A DNA stretch of 23,088 bases from positions 1-23,088 of the forward strand of contig UQNU01000038.1 in NCBI GenBank assembly GCA_900542555.1. Direction: 5' to 3'. Below are positions 14,950 to 23,040 of the stretch, one piece after another. Every line of letters starts with the position of its first letter. Position 1 is the stretch's first letter. This stretch comes from an uncultured Collinsella sp. (GTDB lineage Bacteria; Actinomycetota; Coriobacteriia; Coriobacteriales; Coriobacteriaceae). The notes under the pieces are model-generated. The model was not told the DNA's origin and made no database searches. It worked only from the letters and a program-made list of their open reading frames with translations. Both the position numbers and the translations under genes were made by a program.

Positions 14950-15030
14950 ACGCAGCGTTGAATTTGTGGCAGTTTTGCGGTTTGTAGTCCGGTGAACGGT
15001 AGGAAATCGGGGGTGAACGTAATTGAATGC

Positions 15031-15126
15031 CAAGGCATTACATATAGTGTCGTTTATTTATAAATGGCCGTCTACGTGGGATTTTATATAATCTTGCACC
15101 CAAATGCCTTGTTGACTTATCAACAA
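15031..15126. promoter_or_regulatory. AT-rich centre of the divergent gap with inverted repeats
   Basis: The middle of the 490 bp gap (14802-15291) is AT-rich (TTTATTTATAAAT, TTTTATATAAT). CAAGGCATT (15031-15039) faces AATGCCTTG (15103-15111), and TTGTTGA (15109-15115) faces TCAACAA (15120-15126), which overlaps a -35-like TTGACT. No ORF is supported. It probably contains promoter parts for the esterase side. Confidence 0.4.
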
Positions 15127-15144
15127 AAGCCCTGCTAGATAGTG

Positions 15145-15242
15145 GTAAACGAGTGTTTAGTAGTTCATTGAGCGTTTGATGTGACCGTTTACCGAGTTCA
15201 TCTGCTTATTCTCTAATTCTGCTTTACACTAAACATGTTTAG
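15145..15242. promoter_or_regulatory. GTAAAC/GTTTAC operator cluster, esterase side
   Basis: GTAAAC (15145-15150) with GTTTAG (15155-15160), GTTTAC (15187-15192), and a perfect palindrome CTAAACATGTTTAG (15229-15242). The last overlaps the end of a -10-like TACACT (15225-15230), where a repressor would block transcription of the esterase. Box sequence matches the permease-side cluster, so one regulator probably controls both directions. Confidence 0.65.
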
Positions 15243-15291
15243 ATTGTATTGCCGCACACGTTTAACTCTCGCGGCACAAGGGAGGCAGCTC

Positions 15292-16629
15292 ATGGAACTC
15301 AAATCGTGCACCTACGCAACCGTCACCACCTTGGGTGACTTTGGCCCCTGGATCAGCAAGGTCGTTCTCGACCTACCCTGCACCGTGCGCGCCAACGATG
15401 TCGATGCGAACGCTTTCCATATATATGTAGAGCGTCACGAGCGCACGGGCGAGGTCCTGATGCGCAAGGAGCACGGCGCCGACCATGCCGCGCCCTCCGT
15501 GGGTTACATCGACGTTCTCGCCGCCTATCCGTGTGACGAGAACGGCCGCAAGCTCGTCGTGGGCACCCATGTGGCACTCGAGGTCGCCGAGCAGCGCCTG
15601 ACCAAAAAGATCGAAGGCAGCGTCCTGGGCTCGCGCATGCTCGATGACCAGCTGCACATCACGCAGCTCGCGGCCCTTCCCGGCAACGACGGCGACGACC
15701 CCACCTGCGGCCTGGTCTTCGATACCTGTCGCGGCGACATCTGCCCCGCGCTCAAGGGCTGGAGCAATGCCGTGCAAAAGACTGCCATTGATGGCATCGC
15801 GCTCGAGTACGGCTTCTTTGAGCCCAGCTTTAAAGCCGAGGACTCGGCCTGCTTCAATCCCTTCGCGCCCGAGGCCACGGTCGTGCCCCAAAAGGCCCCG
15901 CTCGTGGTGTACCTGCACGGCGCCGGTGAAGGCAAGGGTGCCACGCAGGGCGAAGGCGCCACGCGCGCCTATGTCGGCAACCGCGTGACAGCCATTAGCC
16001 AGGCGCAAATCCAGCGCTACTTTGGCGGCTTTGCCTGGGTGCTCGTGCCGCAGTCTCCCACGTTTTGGATGGACAACGGCGTCGAGCAGCTCGGCCGCTC
16101 CAACCAGAGCATCTACTCCCCCGTGCTCAAGGCGCTCATCGACGAGTTTGTCGCCGAGCATGCCGAGCGTATCGACACCGACCGCATCGTGGTCGCCGGC
16201 CTTTCCAACGGCGGCTTTATGACCCTGCGCCTGTGCGCCGACTACCCCGATTTCTTCGCCGCCGGCCTTCCCTGCTGTGCCCCGTGGTACAACGCCACGG
16301 ACGAGGACGTAGCCGCGCTCGCCAAGACGCCGCTGTGGTTTACGCACTCCAAGGGCGACGAGCTCGTGTCGCCGCAACAGACCGCGCTGCCGCTCACAGC
16401 ACGCCTGCGTGACGCCGGAGCCAACGTGCACCTCACCTACTTTAGCCATGTCGAGGACCTAACCGGGCGCTATCGCGAGGCCGACGGCTCGCCTAAGAAG
16501 ACGTTCAACCACGGCGTGTGGATCCACCAATTCAACGACCTGTGTTATCAAGACTTCGACGGGGGCAACGTACTCATCGACGGCGAGCCGGTGGGCTGCT
16601 GGGAGTGGTCGGCCAGGGTCAATAGGTAA
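15292..16629 (+). CDS. Alpha/beta-hydrolase esterase or peptidase with N-terminal domain
   Basis: A 445-residue cytoplasmic hydrolase. Residues 1-~180 form an N-terminal beta-rich domain of unknown role (a conserved DFGPWISKVVLDL start). The catalytic alpha/beta-hydrolase domain follows from ~200: oxyanion region YLHGAGEG (207-214), nucleophile Ser305 in AGLSNGGF, probable acid D356 in HSKGDELV, and probable base His407 in FNHGVW. This layout matches the PHB-depolymerase-like or prolyl-oligopeptidase-like esterases found in polysaccharide loci, where they remove acyl groups. There is no signal peptide. GGGAGG is seven bases before ATG 15292; the upstream extension from 15235 overlaps an operator-like palindrome and is rejected. 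It is divergent from the IIBC permease and followed by the DUF1593 gene. Confidence 0.88.
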   Translation: MELKSCTYATVTTLGDFGPWISKVVLDLPCTVRANDVDANAFHIYVERHERTGEVLMRKEHGADHAAPSVGYIDVLAAYPCDENGRKLVVGTHVALEVAEQRLTKKIEGSVLGSRMLDDQLHITQLAALPGNDGDDPTCGLVFDTCRGDICPALKGWSNAVQKTAIDGIALEYGFFEPSFKAEDSACFNPFAPEATVVPQKAPLVVYLHGAGEGKGATQGEGATRAYVGNRVTAISQAQIQRYFGGFAWVLVPQSPTFWMDNGVEQLGRSNQSIYSPVLKALIDEFVAEHAERIDTDRIVVAGLSNGGFMTLRLCADYPDFFAAGLPCCAPWYNATDEDVAALAKTPLWFTHSKGDELVSPQQTALPLTARLRDAGANVHLTYFSHVEDLTGRYREADGSPKKTFNHGVWIHQFNDLCYQDFDGGNVLIDGEPVGCWEWSARVNR

Positions 16630-16642
16630 TCCATCCCTTCGC

Positions 16643-16761
16643 GGGCACCGGGGTTTACCCCTGCAAACGTCCTCGGGCATGCATGGTTCGGCGCTTTGCG
16701 CTTCGCGCTGCGCCGGACCATGCCCCCTGCGGAATGTTTGCAGGGGTAAACCCCGGTGCCC
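16643..16761. repeat. 119 bp nested inverted repeat (large hairpin)
   Basis: The ends are a perfect 26-pair inverted repeat (16643-16668 with 16736-16761) that includes GGGGTTTACCCC. Inside, GCATGGTTCGGCGC (16681-16694) pairs with 16710-16723 with one wobble-type mismatch, and the tip TTTGCGCTTCGCGCT can fold again. It begins 13 bases past the esterase stop, before the DUF1593 gene. It is the longest perfect stem in the window. It may be a REP-type element, or a processing or termination site between the two genes. Confidence 0.9.
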
Positions 16762-16891
16762 ACTGTGTTTCCATTGCTGAGACCCTGGCCGGCCGCTTCC
16801 AGCGGCACGCCGGGTCGGTGGCGATGGGGGCGTGGGTCCCGTCTTGCCTTGCGCGTAACTGGCTGAATTGATTTTGATTGGAGCTGTTCCT

Positions 16892-18403
16892 ATGTCCCAA
16901 GAGCTAACTCGGGTGATTGTTACTACTGATATGGAAGTCGATGATATGAACTCGCTCATTCATTTGGCTCTGTATCTCAATGTGCTTGATGTTCAGGCTG
17001 TGGTGTATACGGCTTCGCAGTATCACTTTCTTGGGGATGGGGTTCATACGCTGGGCGAGGTGAATTCGCATTGGCGGACTAAGGGGCGTCGCTCTTACGA
17101 GTGGGCTGTTGTGCCTCATGAGCCCGATCCGCTGGCCGGCGAGCTTCGTGAGTATCGTCCGTTTCCCGAGCATTGGATTGAGAGTCTCTGGAGTAATGAA
17201 TATACCCAGGCTTGGCCGCAGTTGCAGGCGAATGCGGACGCTGCCGGTGAGCCGCCGTATCCCACGCCTGCCCAGATGATCGAGCGCACCTTTGTGGGAA
17301 ATGTTGCCTTTGAGGGTGATGTGACTGAGGAAACTGAGGGGTCTCGCGTAATTGCGCAGGCGATTTTGGACGACGACCCGCGTACGTTATGGCTGCTCAG
17401 CTGGGGCGGCATGAACACCATTGTTCGCGCCCTCATGAGCATTGCCGAGCGTTATCGCGCCACGCCCGAATGGCCCGCTGTGCAGCAGCGGGTCTATCAG
17501 AAGGTGCGCGTGATGGGCGTTGCCGATGGCATAGGACAGGACAACTCATGGCTCGACCATGGGCGCGAGCTCTTTCCCGAGCTCATCTTTTGGTGCGTGC
17601 CTTATATGTATGGCGGCTATGTCGACGCCAAGATGGCTCAGCCCGATACGCTGCCACTGTTTAAGGCTCCTTGGCCCGAGCAGAATCTCACGCAGGGCAA
17701 CGGCCCCCTCATGGCGCGCTATATGCTCTATGGCGACGGTAAGGTCTACGAAAACGAACCCGAGCGATTCCAGTTTGGCAAGCATGCCCATCTGGATTGG
17801 GGCCTAGAGGGCATGCCCGCGATGCAGTTTGAGCGCGGCGACTTTATGGCCGAAGGCGACAGCATGACCTATATTCCGCTGCTGCCGTTTGGCCTGCGCG
17901 GTATCGACGACCGCGGCTTCGACACGCTGCTCGGCCGTATGTTCCTCGACGGTCACCCCGACTCGGACGCGCCCGCCGGTTTTGCCGCCATCGGCACGCC
18001 CGCGAGCAGCAACCTCAATCCTTACCTGCGCGCCTATCAGGAAGACTTTGCCGCCCGCGCGCAATGGTGCGCCCATGATCCGGCGTCTTGTTCGCATCCG
18101 GCACATGTTGTCGAGGTCACGGCCGACCGCAGCGCGACAGCCAGCGAGCGCGTCGCCCTTGCAGCGACCATCGTCGACTCCGACGGCAAGGGCTTTGATG
18201 CACATTGGGATGTCGCCGTGGACCCGTCGAGCTATGTAGGCGCGCAGGATCTTTCGCTGTGGCAGGAATATACGGTGAGCACCGCTTTTGTCGTGCCCGC
18301 CGACGCGCAGCCCGGCGACCGCTTTGTGCTCACCCTTACCGTGCAGACGCGCGCCGAGCGCCCCTGCACCCGCTACGCCCAGGTTGCCGTGACCGTGGCG
18401 TAA
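16892..18403 (+). CDS. DUF1593 nucleoside-hydrolase-like glycan-associated protein
   Basis: A 503-residue protein. Residues 1-~390 resemble the DUF1593 (Sde182-type) nucleoside-hydrolase fold: an N-terminal VIVTTDMEVDDMNSLIHLALYL with the metal-binding acidic cluster D13, E15, D17, D18, then LLSWGGMNTIVRALM. The C-terminal ~100 residues (VEVTADRSATASERVAL onward) form an Ig-like beta domain. Relatives are encoded in polysaccharide-use loci; true substrates are mostly unknown, so ribonucleoside cleavage should not be assumed. No signal peptide is present. GGAG lies eight bases before ATG 16892. The first ~400 bases use T-ending codons heavily while the rest is GC-ending like its neighbours. 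It is separated from the esterase by a large hairpin and ends before a terminator. Confidence 0.85.
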   Translation: MSQELTRVIVTTDMEVDDMNSLIHLALYLNVLDVQAVVYTASQYHFLGDGVHTLGEVNSHWRTKGRRSYEWAVVPHEPDPLAGELREYRPFPEHWIESLWSNEYTQAWPQLQANADAAGEPPYPTPAQMIERTFVGNVAFEGDVTEETEGSRVIAQAILDDDPRTLWLLSWGGMNTIVRALMSIAERYRATPEWPAVQQRVYQKVRVMGVADGIGQDNSWLDHGRELFPELIFWCVPYMYGGYVDAKMAQPDTLPLFKAPWPEQNLTQGNGPLMARYMLYGDGKVYENEPERFQFGKHAHLDWGLEGMPAMQFERGDFMAEGDSMTYIPLLPFGLRGIDDRGFDTLLGRMFLDGHPDSDAPAGFAAIGTPASSNLNPYLRAYQEDFAARAQWCAHDPASCSHPAHVVEVTADRSATASERVALAATIVDSDGKGFDAHWDVAVDPSSYVGAQDLSLWQEYTVSTAFVVPADAQPGDRFVLTLTVQTRAERPCTRYAQVAVTVA

Positions 18404-18458
18404 CCACCACGATCACACCAAGCACATTTGCGGTGACCGGCAAGCGGCGCCAACCAGA

Positions 18459-18499
18459 AAGGCCACCGCAAAAGTACCTGGCGGTTTTGCAGTGGCCTT
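18459..18499. terminator. Hairpin terminator between convergent genes
   Basis: AAGGCCACCGCAAAA (18459-18473) pairs with TTTTGCAGTGGCCTT (18485-18499) with one mismatch, closing an 11-base loop. It lies 55 bases past the DUF1593 stop and 107 before the ATPase stop on the other strand. T-rich and A-rich inner arms could act in both directions, but there is no long external T tract. Confidence 0.65.
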
Positions 18500-18605
18500 G
18501 GCTGTCTTAGCAAGCCCACCCTTGGAGGAGAATGGATTCTCGCGAGGTCAGTATTCCATCTCACAATGCCGAATTTTCCACAGCCGCATCGCGTGTCTTA
18601 AACTC

Positions 18606-19946
18606 TCAGCCCTTCATCTGTGGCATTTCTTTTAACAGGGCCGCCATATATAAGGGCAGATACAATATCGTCTTTTCATCCACCACGTTATCCCGGTGAA
18701 GCACGACCGCCTGAGTCAATCCATAGTTTTCAACGCTCATCAGGCGGTCAAGGGCAGCGTGCTTCGTGCTGTATCTACCCGATTTGACCTCGACAGGCAA
18801 CACGATGGGACTCCGCTTATCCTCGATTAAAAAATCGACTTCTCCAACCTTCGCCGCGTTAAAGTAGAACAACGAAGAATAGCCGCATGCGCGCAGCTCC
18901 TGGGCTACTGCATTCTCAAAAGCCTGCCCGAAGTTGACCGAATCCCGCTGCGCAACAATGGCCTCAACATCGGCGGGAGAAAAAGTAGAAAACAGTAGAC
19001 CAACATCGCTCAGATAAAACTTGAAAAAGCTGTCTTCCCGCGAAAGACCCAAGGGAAACATCGGCTCGCTCGCCCTCTTAACCGGAATCGCAACGCCCGC
19101 ATTAACAAGCCAGTCAAAATCGGGCTGCAGATCCAAAAAACGCTTCCGCTTGTCTATCCCGGTAACGAGAAAGCGCTTGTTGTCTTTATTAAGCTGCGCG
19201 GGCATGGCATCGTAGATCGTCCTGATCCGCTGAGCATGCGCAGGGGTTTCGGCGTACCGTACGATATCCGCACGATATGCCTCGAGGATGCCCTGCTGAC
19301 GAGCGCGCATCGCCTGCGTATCATGAGTCGAGACGAACAGCTGAACAGCCTCAGGCATGCCGCCCACAAGAACATACCGGTAATACGTCTCGACCAGCCG
19401 TTTGTGAATAAATGGGGGCACCTGTTCCCGTTTGCGGTAACAGGCTCGAACGATATCCCACAATGATTTATCGACTCCCAGGGCCCAGGAGAATTCTTCG
19501 AAATCCATGGGAAACATCTCAAGGATATCGATAGTACCCACTGGCAACGACCGATAATGATACGCCTCGACCCCGAGCATGGAACCAGAGTAGATAACAT
19601 CGAAGCGATTGTCTTGTGCAAGGTAACGCATCCAGGTGATGGCGTCTCCGCAACGCTGCACCTCATCAAAAAACAGAAGCGTCTTCGCATCCGCAGCAAT
19701 AGGCGATGAAGACAGTGCGGTGATTCTCACAATGAGGTCATCGAGGCTCTTTGCCTCCCCTATGAGCTCGACCGCGTCAGGTCTCTCCACGAAGTCGATT
19801 TTCAGGAAGCTTCTGTAGTTGTCACGGGCAAACTGCTCGACAGCGCTTGTTTTGCCAACCTGTCGAGCACCGGTAATAAGCAGTCCCTGCCCGGTTTTAG
19901 TCTGTTTCCAGTTTTCAATCTTCTCGATAATTTTACGCTTGAGCAT
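18606..19946 (-). CDS. AAA_14/DUF4143 ATPase
   Basis: A 446-residue predicted ATPase. Walker A is GARQVGKT (26-33) and Walker B is LLFFDEVQ (90-97). The C-terminal DUF4143 region (~210-430) includes FGQAFENAVAQEL and VGEVDFLIED...VLPVEVKSGR, which resembles a PD-(D/E)xK nuclease-like core (E..D..ExK). The family is widespread and often horizontally moved; its role is not established, though it has been linked to DNA or stress functions. AAGGAGG lies before ATG 19946. It is monocistronic, with its own promoter and a convergent terminator, and is slightly lower in GC than neighbours. Function beyond ATPase is not assigned. Confidence 0.9.
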   Translation of the reverse strand: MLKRKIIEKIENWKQTKTGQGLLITGARQVGKTSAVEQFARDNYRSFLKIDFVERPDAVELIGEAKSLDDLIVRITALSSSPIAADAKTLLFFDEVQRCGDAITWMRYLAQDNRFDVIYSGSMLGVEAYHYRSLPVGTIDILEMFPMDFEEFSWALGVDKSLWDIVRACYRKREQVPPFIHKRLVETYYRYVLVGGMPEAVQLFVSTHDTQAMRARQQGILEAYRADIVRYAETPAHAQRIRTIYDAMPAQLNKDNKRFLVTGIDKRKRFLDLQPDFDWLVNAGVAIPVKRASEPMFPLGLSREDSFFKFYLSDVGLLFSTFSPADVEAIVAQRDSVNFGQAFENAVAQELRACGYSSLFYFNAAKVGEVDFLIEDKRSPIVLPVEVKSGRYSTKHAALDRLMSVENYGLTQAVVLHRDNVVDEKTILYLPLYMAALLKEMPQMKG

Positions 19947-19964
19947 GCTTGCCTCCTTTTGCCC

Positions 19965-19994
19965 ATTTTAACTGGGATAACTGCAAAATTCCAA
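19965..19994 (-). promoter_or_regulatory. Promoter of the AAA_14 ATPase gene
   Basis: On the minus strand TTGGAA (19994-19989), 18 bases, then TAAAAT (19970-19965). The -10 lies inside a short inverted repeat CCCA-GTTAAAA-TGGG. The start would fall ~12 bases before the AAGGAGG ribosome site, giving a very short leader. Confidence 0.55.
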
Positions 19995-20097
19995 TTGTAA
20001 TTTGATATATTCCAGCATAATCTCAATCAGAATTTACCTCTATTGAACATTTTTAAGAAAGCGTTGATCAAACATCCAATAACATGCGGTGCCCACG

Positions 20098-20157
20098 TTC
20101 GGCAAGGAGTGTCCCCAACTGCCGCTCATTTAAGTACGTCCCCAATGAGTGGCCGAA
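20098..20157. repeat. GTCCCC-type hairpin repeat, copy B
   Basis: Nested stems TTCGGC (20098-20103) with GCCGAA (20152-20157) and CTCATT (20125-20130) with AATGAG (20144-20149). GTCCCCA occurs three times, at 20111, 20139 and 20162. It matches 11696-11748 at 50 of 53 positions. The gene-free stretch 19947-20296 otherwise holds the ATPase promoter and a CCCATCA (20251-20257)/TGATGGG (20282-20288) inverted repeat that reaches the next ribosome site; no ORF is supported. Confidence 0.8.
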
Positions 20158-20296
20158 GAGCGTCCCCAGCGACTAGTCAAAAATGGGCCATCTGTCCCAG
20201 TTGTGGAGACTCGTTGAGCCGTCTGGGTATCGTGAAAGATCGCACACTCCCCCATCATCAAAAGTGACACACGCTACCAGTTGATGGGAGGCAGCC

Positions 20297-21034
20297 ATGG
20301 GCTTCTTTGACAAGATGTTCGAGAAGAAAGAGTGCGCGATTTGCGGTACCGAGCTGGGACTTTTGGGAAAGACCAAGATCAACGAAGGCTACCTGTGCAA
20401 AGAGTGCGCCGGCAAGCTCTCCCCCTTCTTTAGTGGTTGGCGCTCCAGCACCGCGGACGATATCCGCGAGCAACTCGCCTACCGCGAGGCCAATGCCGAG
20501 CGCCTGGCCTCGTTCAACCCCACGCGCACGCTCTCTGCCGGACGCACCAACATCATGCTCGATGAGGACGCGGGCCTGCTGATCATCACTTCGCAGAGCC
20601 GCTGGCGTGACGCCAATCCCGACATCATCGAGTTCTCACAGGTACTCGGCTGTGATATGGATATCGACGAGCATCGCACCGAGATCTATCGCGAGACCAA
20701 GGACGGCGAGCGCGAGAGCTACAACCCACCGCGTTACGACCTGGATTACGACTTTAACCTGACTATCCACGTCAACACGCCGTACTTTACCGATATCGAC
20801 CTGCGCGTGAACGACTCCACCATCGATCAGCGCGGGTCCATCGAGTACCGCGAGGCCAAGCGCCAGGCAACCGAAGTCCGCGATGCGTTGATGCAGCTGC
20901 GCCAGGAGACGCGTGACAGCGTCGTGGCCGCTAAGGCCCCCAAGACCGCGGTCACCTGTCCATTCTGCGGTGCAACCACCATTCCCGATGCTAGTGGGCG
21001 CTGCGAATACTGCGGCGGTGCCATCGGCGCATAG
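20297..21034 (+). CDS. DUF4428-like zinc-ribbon protein
   Basis: A 245-residue soluble protein with metal-binding sites at both ends. The N-terminal C13-x2-C16 ... C34-x2-C37 in a MGFFDKMFEKKECAICGTE context resembles the DUF4428 ribbon. The C-terminal ribbon is C221-x2-C224 ... C236-x2-C239 (CPFCGATT...CEYCGG). The middle (~60-200) has a beta-rich segment and a charged helix (REAKRQATEVRDALMQLRQ). GGGAGG precedes the start. It is first of three genes with gaps of 24 and 48 bases, hence an operon with a second zinc-ribbon protein and an SPFH protein. The middle region may be related to the phage-shock-associated domains seen beside SPFH proteins, but its function is unknown. Confidence 0.85.
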   Translation: MGFFDKMFEKKECAICGTELGLLGKTKINEGYLCKECAGKLSPFFSGWRSSTADDIREQLAYREANAERLASFNPTRTLSAGRTNIMLDEDAGLLIITSQSRWRDANPDIIEFSQVLGCDMDIDEHRTEIYRETKDGERESYNPPRYDLDYDFNLTIHVNTPYFTDIDLRVNDSTIDQRGSIEYREAKRQATEVRDALMQLRQETRDSVVAAKAPKTAVTCPFCGATTIPDASGRCEYCGGAIGA

Positions 21035-21058
21035 CCTCCGGCACGGAAAGGACCGATC

Positions 21059-22381
21059 ATGGCCTTCGAGAGCGTCAACTATCAGTGCCCCGCGTGTGGT
21101 GGCCCCCTTCACTTTGCCAGTGCCGAGCAAAAGCTCGTCTGCGACTACTGCGATTCGCGTTTTGAAGTCGAAGAAGTCGAGGCCCTCTATCGCGAACGCC
21201 AGGACAAGGCCGATGCCAAAGCCGATGCCGCAGCCGTGGCTCCCAAACCTGCTGTCGACGATGCCATGCAGGAGCTGGCTCAAAACGCCGGCTACATCTG
21301 CTCGTCGTGTGGCGCCGAACTGATCTCGGACGGCACCGTCGCCGTCACCACCTGTCCGTACTGCGGCAACCCCGCCGTGGCACCCGGCCAGCTCTCGGGC
21401 GACTTCTCACCCGACCTGGTGATTCCGTTTAAGCTCGGGCGCGACGATGTCATGACCGCGCTCAAGAAGCACTACAAGGGCAAGATCCTGCTGCCCAAGA
21501 ACTTTGTCACCGGCAACCATATCGACGAAGTCCAAGGCGTTTACGTGCCGTTTTGGCTCTACGGTGCCCGCGTGGACGGCGAAGTGTGCTTCGACGCAAC
21601 CAACGAGACCGTAACCGAGGAATCCGATCGCACCGTCACGACCACCGACCACTACGACGCCTACCGTAAAGGCAATATCTCGTTTGAGCGCGTGCCCGTC
21701 GACGGATCGTCCAAGATGCCCGACGGCCACATGGACGCCATCGAGCCGTTTGACTACGACGCGCTGCGCCCGTTTTCGGTCGCGTATATGCCCGGCTACA
21801 TCGCCAACCGCTACGACGAAGATTGCGAAACCTGCAAGGCGCGCGCCGAGCGTCGTATGGAAGAAAGTACGATCTCGGCCCTGCGCGAGACCGTCGTCGA
21901 CGAGTATGACGACGCCACGGTCGAAAGCAAGCAGCTCGACTACACCTGGGAAGACAGCGACTACGCCCTGTTCCCCGTGTGGATGCTTTCCACCTCGTGG
22001 AACGGCAAGGGTTATCTGTTTGCCATGAACGGCCAGACCGGTCGCATGGTCGGCGAGCTCCCCTGCTCCAAGCCCAAGCTCGCCATCGCCTCGGTGCTGT
22101 TCTTTGTGATCGGGTTTGTCCTCTCCCAGATTCTCTTTATGGGAGAGAACGCCTTCGATCCGGACTACCTCGCCTTTGATGTCGAGGGCGTCCTCATCAA
22201 CATCGTCGCGCCGTTGATCATCGTAATCATCGCGGACGTGTTGCTGGTAGGCCAGCTCAAGACGGCCAACGAGGCAACCCACGCCGATTACTACTGCGGG
22301 GACCTCGATCTGACCGAGAAGCACGATACCTTCAGCCACACCGAGACCACCGTTGTCATGAAGGACAACAAGGACGATTAG
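21059..22381 (+). CDS. Double zinc-ribbon membrane protein (YdjG-like)
   Basis: A 440-residue protein. Two TFIIB-type ribbons lie at the N-terminus: C10-x2-C13 ... C28-x2-C31 and C81-x2-C84 ... C99-x2-C102, separated by an Ala/Asp/Lys-rich linker. A large middle domain (~115-330) contains PFKLGRDDVMTALKKHYKGK and VQGVYVPFWLYGARVDGEV, typical of the family. Two membrane segments follow near 340-363 (LAIASVLFFVIGFVLSQILF) and 377-400 (VLINIVAPLIIVIIADVLLV), with a charged tail. In Bacillus, YdjG, a zinc-ribbon membrane protein, works with YdjI, an SPFH protein, in membrane stress; the gene order here suggests a similar pair. AAAGGA lies before the start. I infer a membrane anchor for the soluble partner proteins. 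Confidence 0.85.
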   Translation: MAFESVNYQCPACGGPLHFASAEQKLVCDYCDSRFEVEEVEALYRERQDKADAKADAAAVAPKPAVDDAMQELAQNAGYICSSCGAELISDGTVAVTTCPYCGNPAVAPGQLSGDFSPDLVIPFKLGRDDVMTALKKHYKGKILLPKNFVTGNHIDEVQGVYVPFWLYGARVDGEVCFDATNETVTEESDRTVTTTDHYDAYRKGNISFERVPVDGSSKMPDGHMDAIEPFDYDALRPFSVAYMPGYIANRYDEDCETCKARAERRMEESTISALRETVVDEYDDATVESKQLDYTWEDSDYALFPVWMLSTSWNGKGYLFAMNGQTGRMVGELPCSKPKLAIASVLFFVIGFVLSQILFMGENAFDPDYLAFDVEGVLINIVAPLIIVIIADVLLVGQLKTANEATHADYYCGDLDLTEKHDTFSHTETTVVMKDNKDD

Positions 22382-22429
22382 CCATTCTGACCAATACCAC
22401 CCGGCCTTTGACGAGAAAGGAAGATCACC

Positions 22430-23040
22430 ATGGGACTCTTGAAAGCTGGATTGGGTGCTGCCGGCGGCGTCATGGCCGACCAGTGGAAAGAATTTATCTA
22501 TTGCGAATCGATGCCCGCTGACGTCTTGGCCTGCAAGGGCAGCAAGCGCACCGGCGGCCGCAGCTCCAATACGCGCGGCGAGGACAACGTTATCTCCAAC
22601 GGCTCCGTCATCGCCGTCAACGACGGCCAGGGCATGCTCGTGGTGCAAAACGGCAAGATCATCGAGGTTGCGCTGGAACCTGGCGAGTTTGTCTTTGACA
22701 CCGGCAGCGAGCCGAGCGTCTTCAGCGGCAACCTGGGCGACTCCATCAAGGAAACGTTCGCCAATATCGGCAGCCGTTTTACCTTTGGCGGCGATGCAGG
22801 CAAGGACCAGCGCGTCTACTTCATCAACACCAAGGAGATCATCGGCAACAAGTACGGCACCGCCTCGCCCGTGCCCTTCCGCGTGGTCGACAACAACATT
22901 GGCCTGGACGTCGACATCTCCGTGCGCTGCAACGGCGAGTATTCGTACCGTATCACCAACCCGCTGCTGTTCTACACCAACGTGTGCGGCAACGTGACCG
23001 ATAGCTACACGCGCGATAAGATCGACAGCCAGCTTAAGTC
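22430..23040 (+). CDS. SPFH-domain protein (YdjI-like), 3' end missing
   Basis: The first 203 codons of an SPFH/virion-core-like protein. MGLLKAGLGAAGGVMADQWKEF, then IYCESMPADVLACKG and GSVIAVNDGQGMLVVQNGKI (22600 region), match the N-terminal part of the YdjI family, which forms membrane-associated assemblies. Relatives are ~320 residues or more and usually end in a zinc ribbon, so at least a third is lost. AAAGGA precedes ATG 22430. The reading frame continues into 23041-23088, but that sequence is adapter; residues read from it (LLYTSDAADE) are not part of the protein. It is the third gene of the operon after the two zinc-ribbon genes. Confidence 0.88.

Noticed and set aside
15373..16449. 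358-codon minus-strand frame opposite the esterase
   Set aside because: Shadow of a gene with a complete catalytic triad pattern; no domain of its own.
21407..22648. 413-codon minus-strand frame across the second zinc-ribbon gene and SPFH start
   Set aside because: It crosses two recognised genes antisense, with no motif and no ribosome site.
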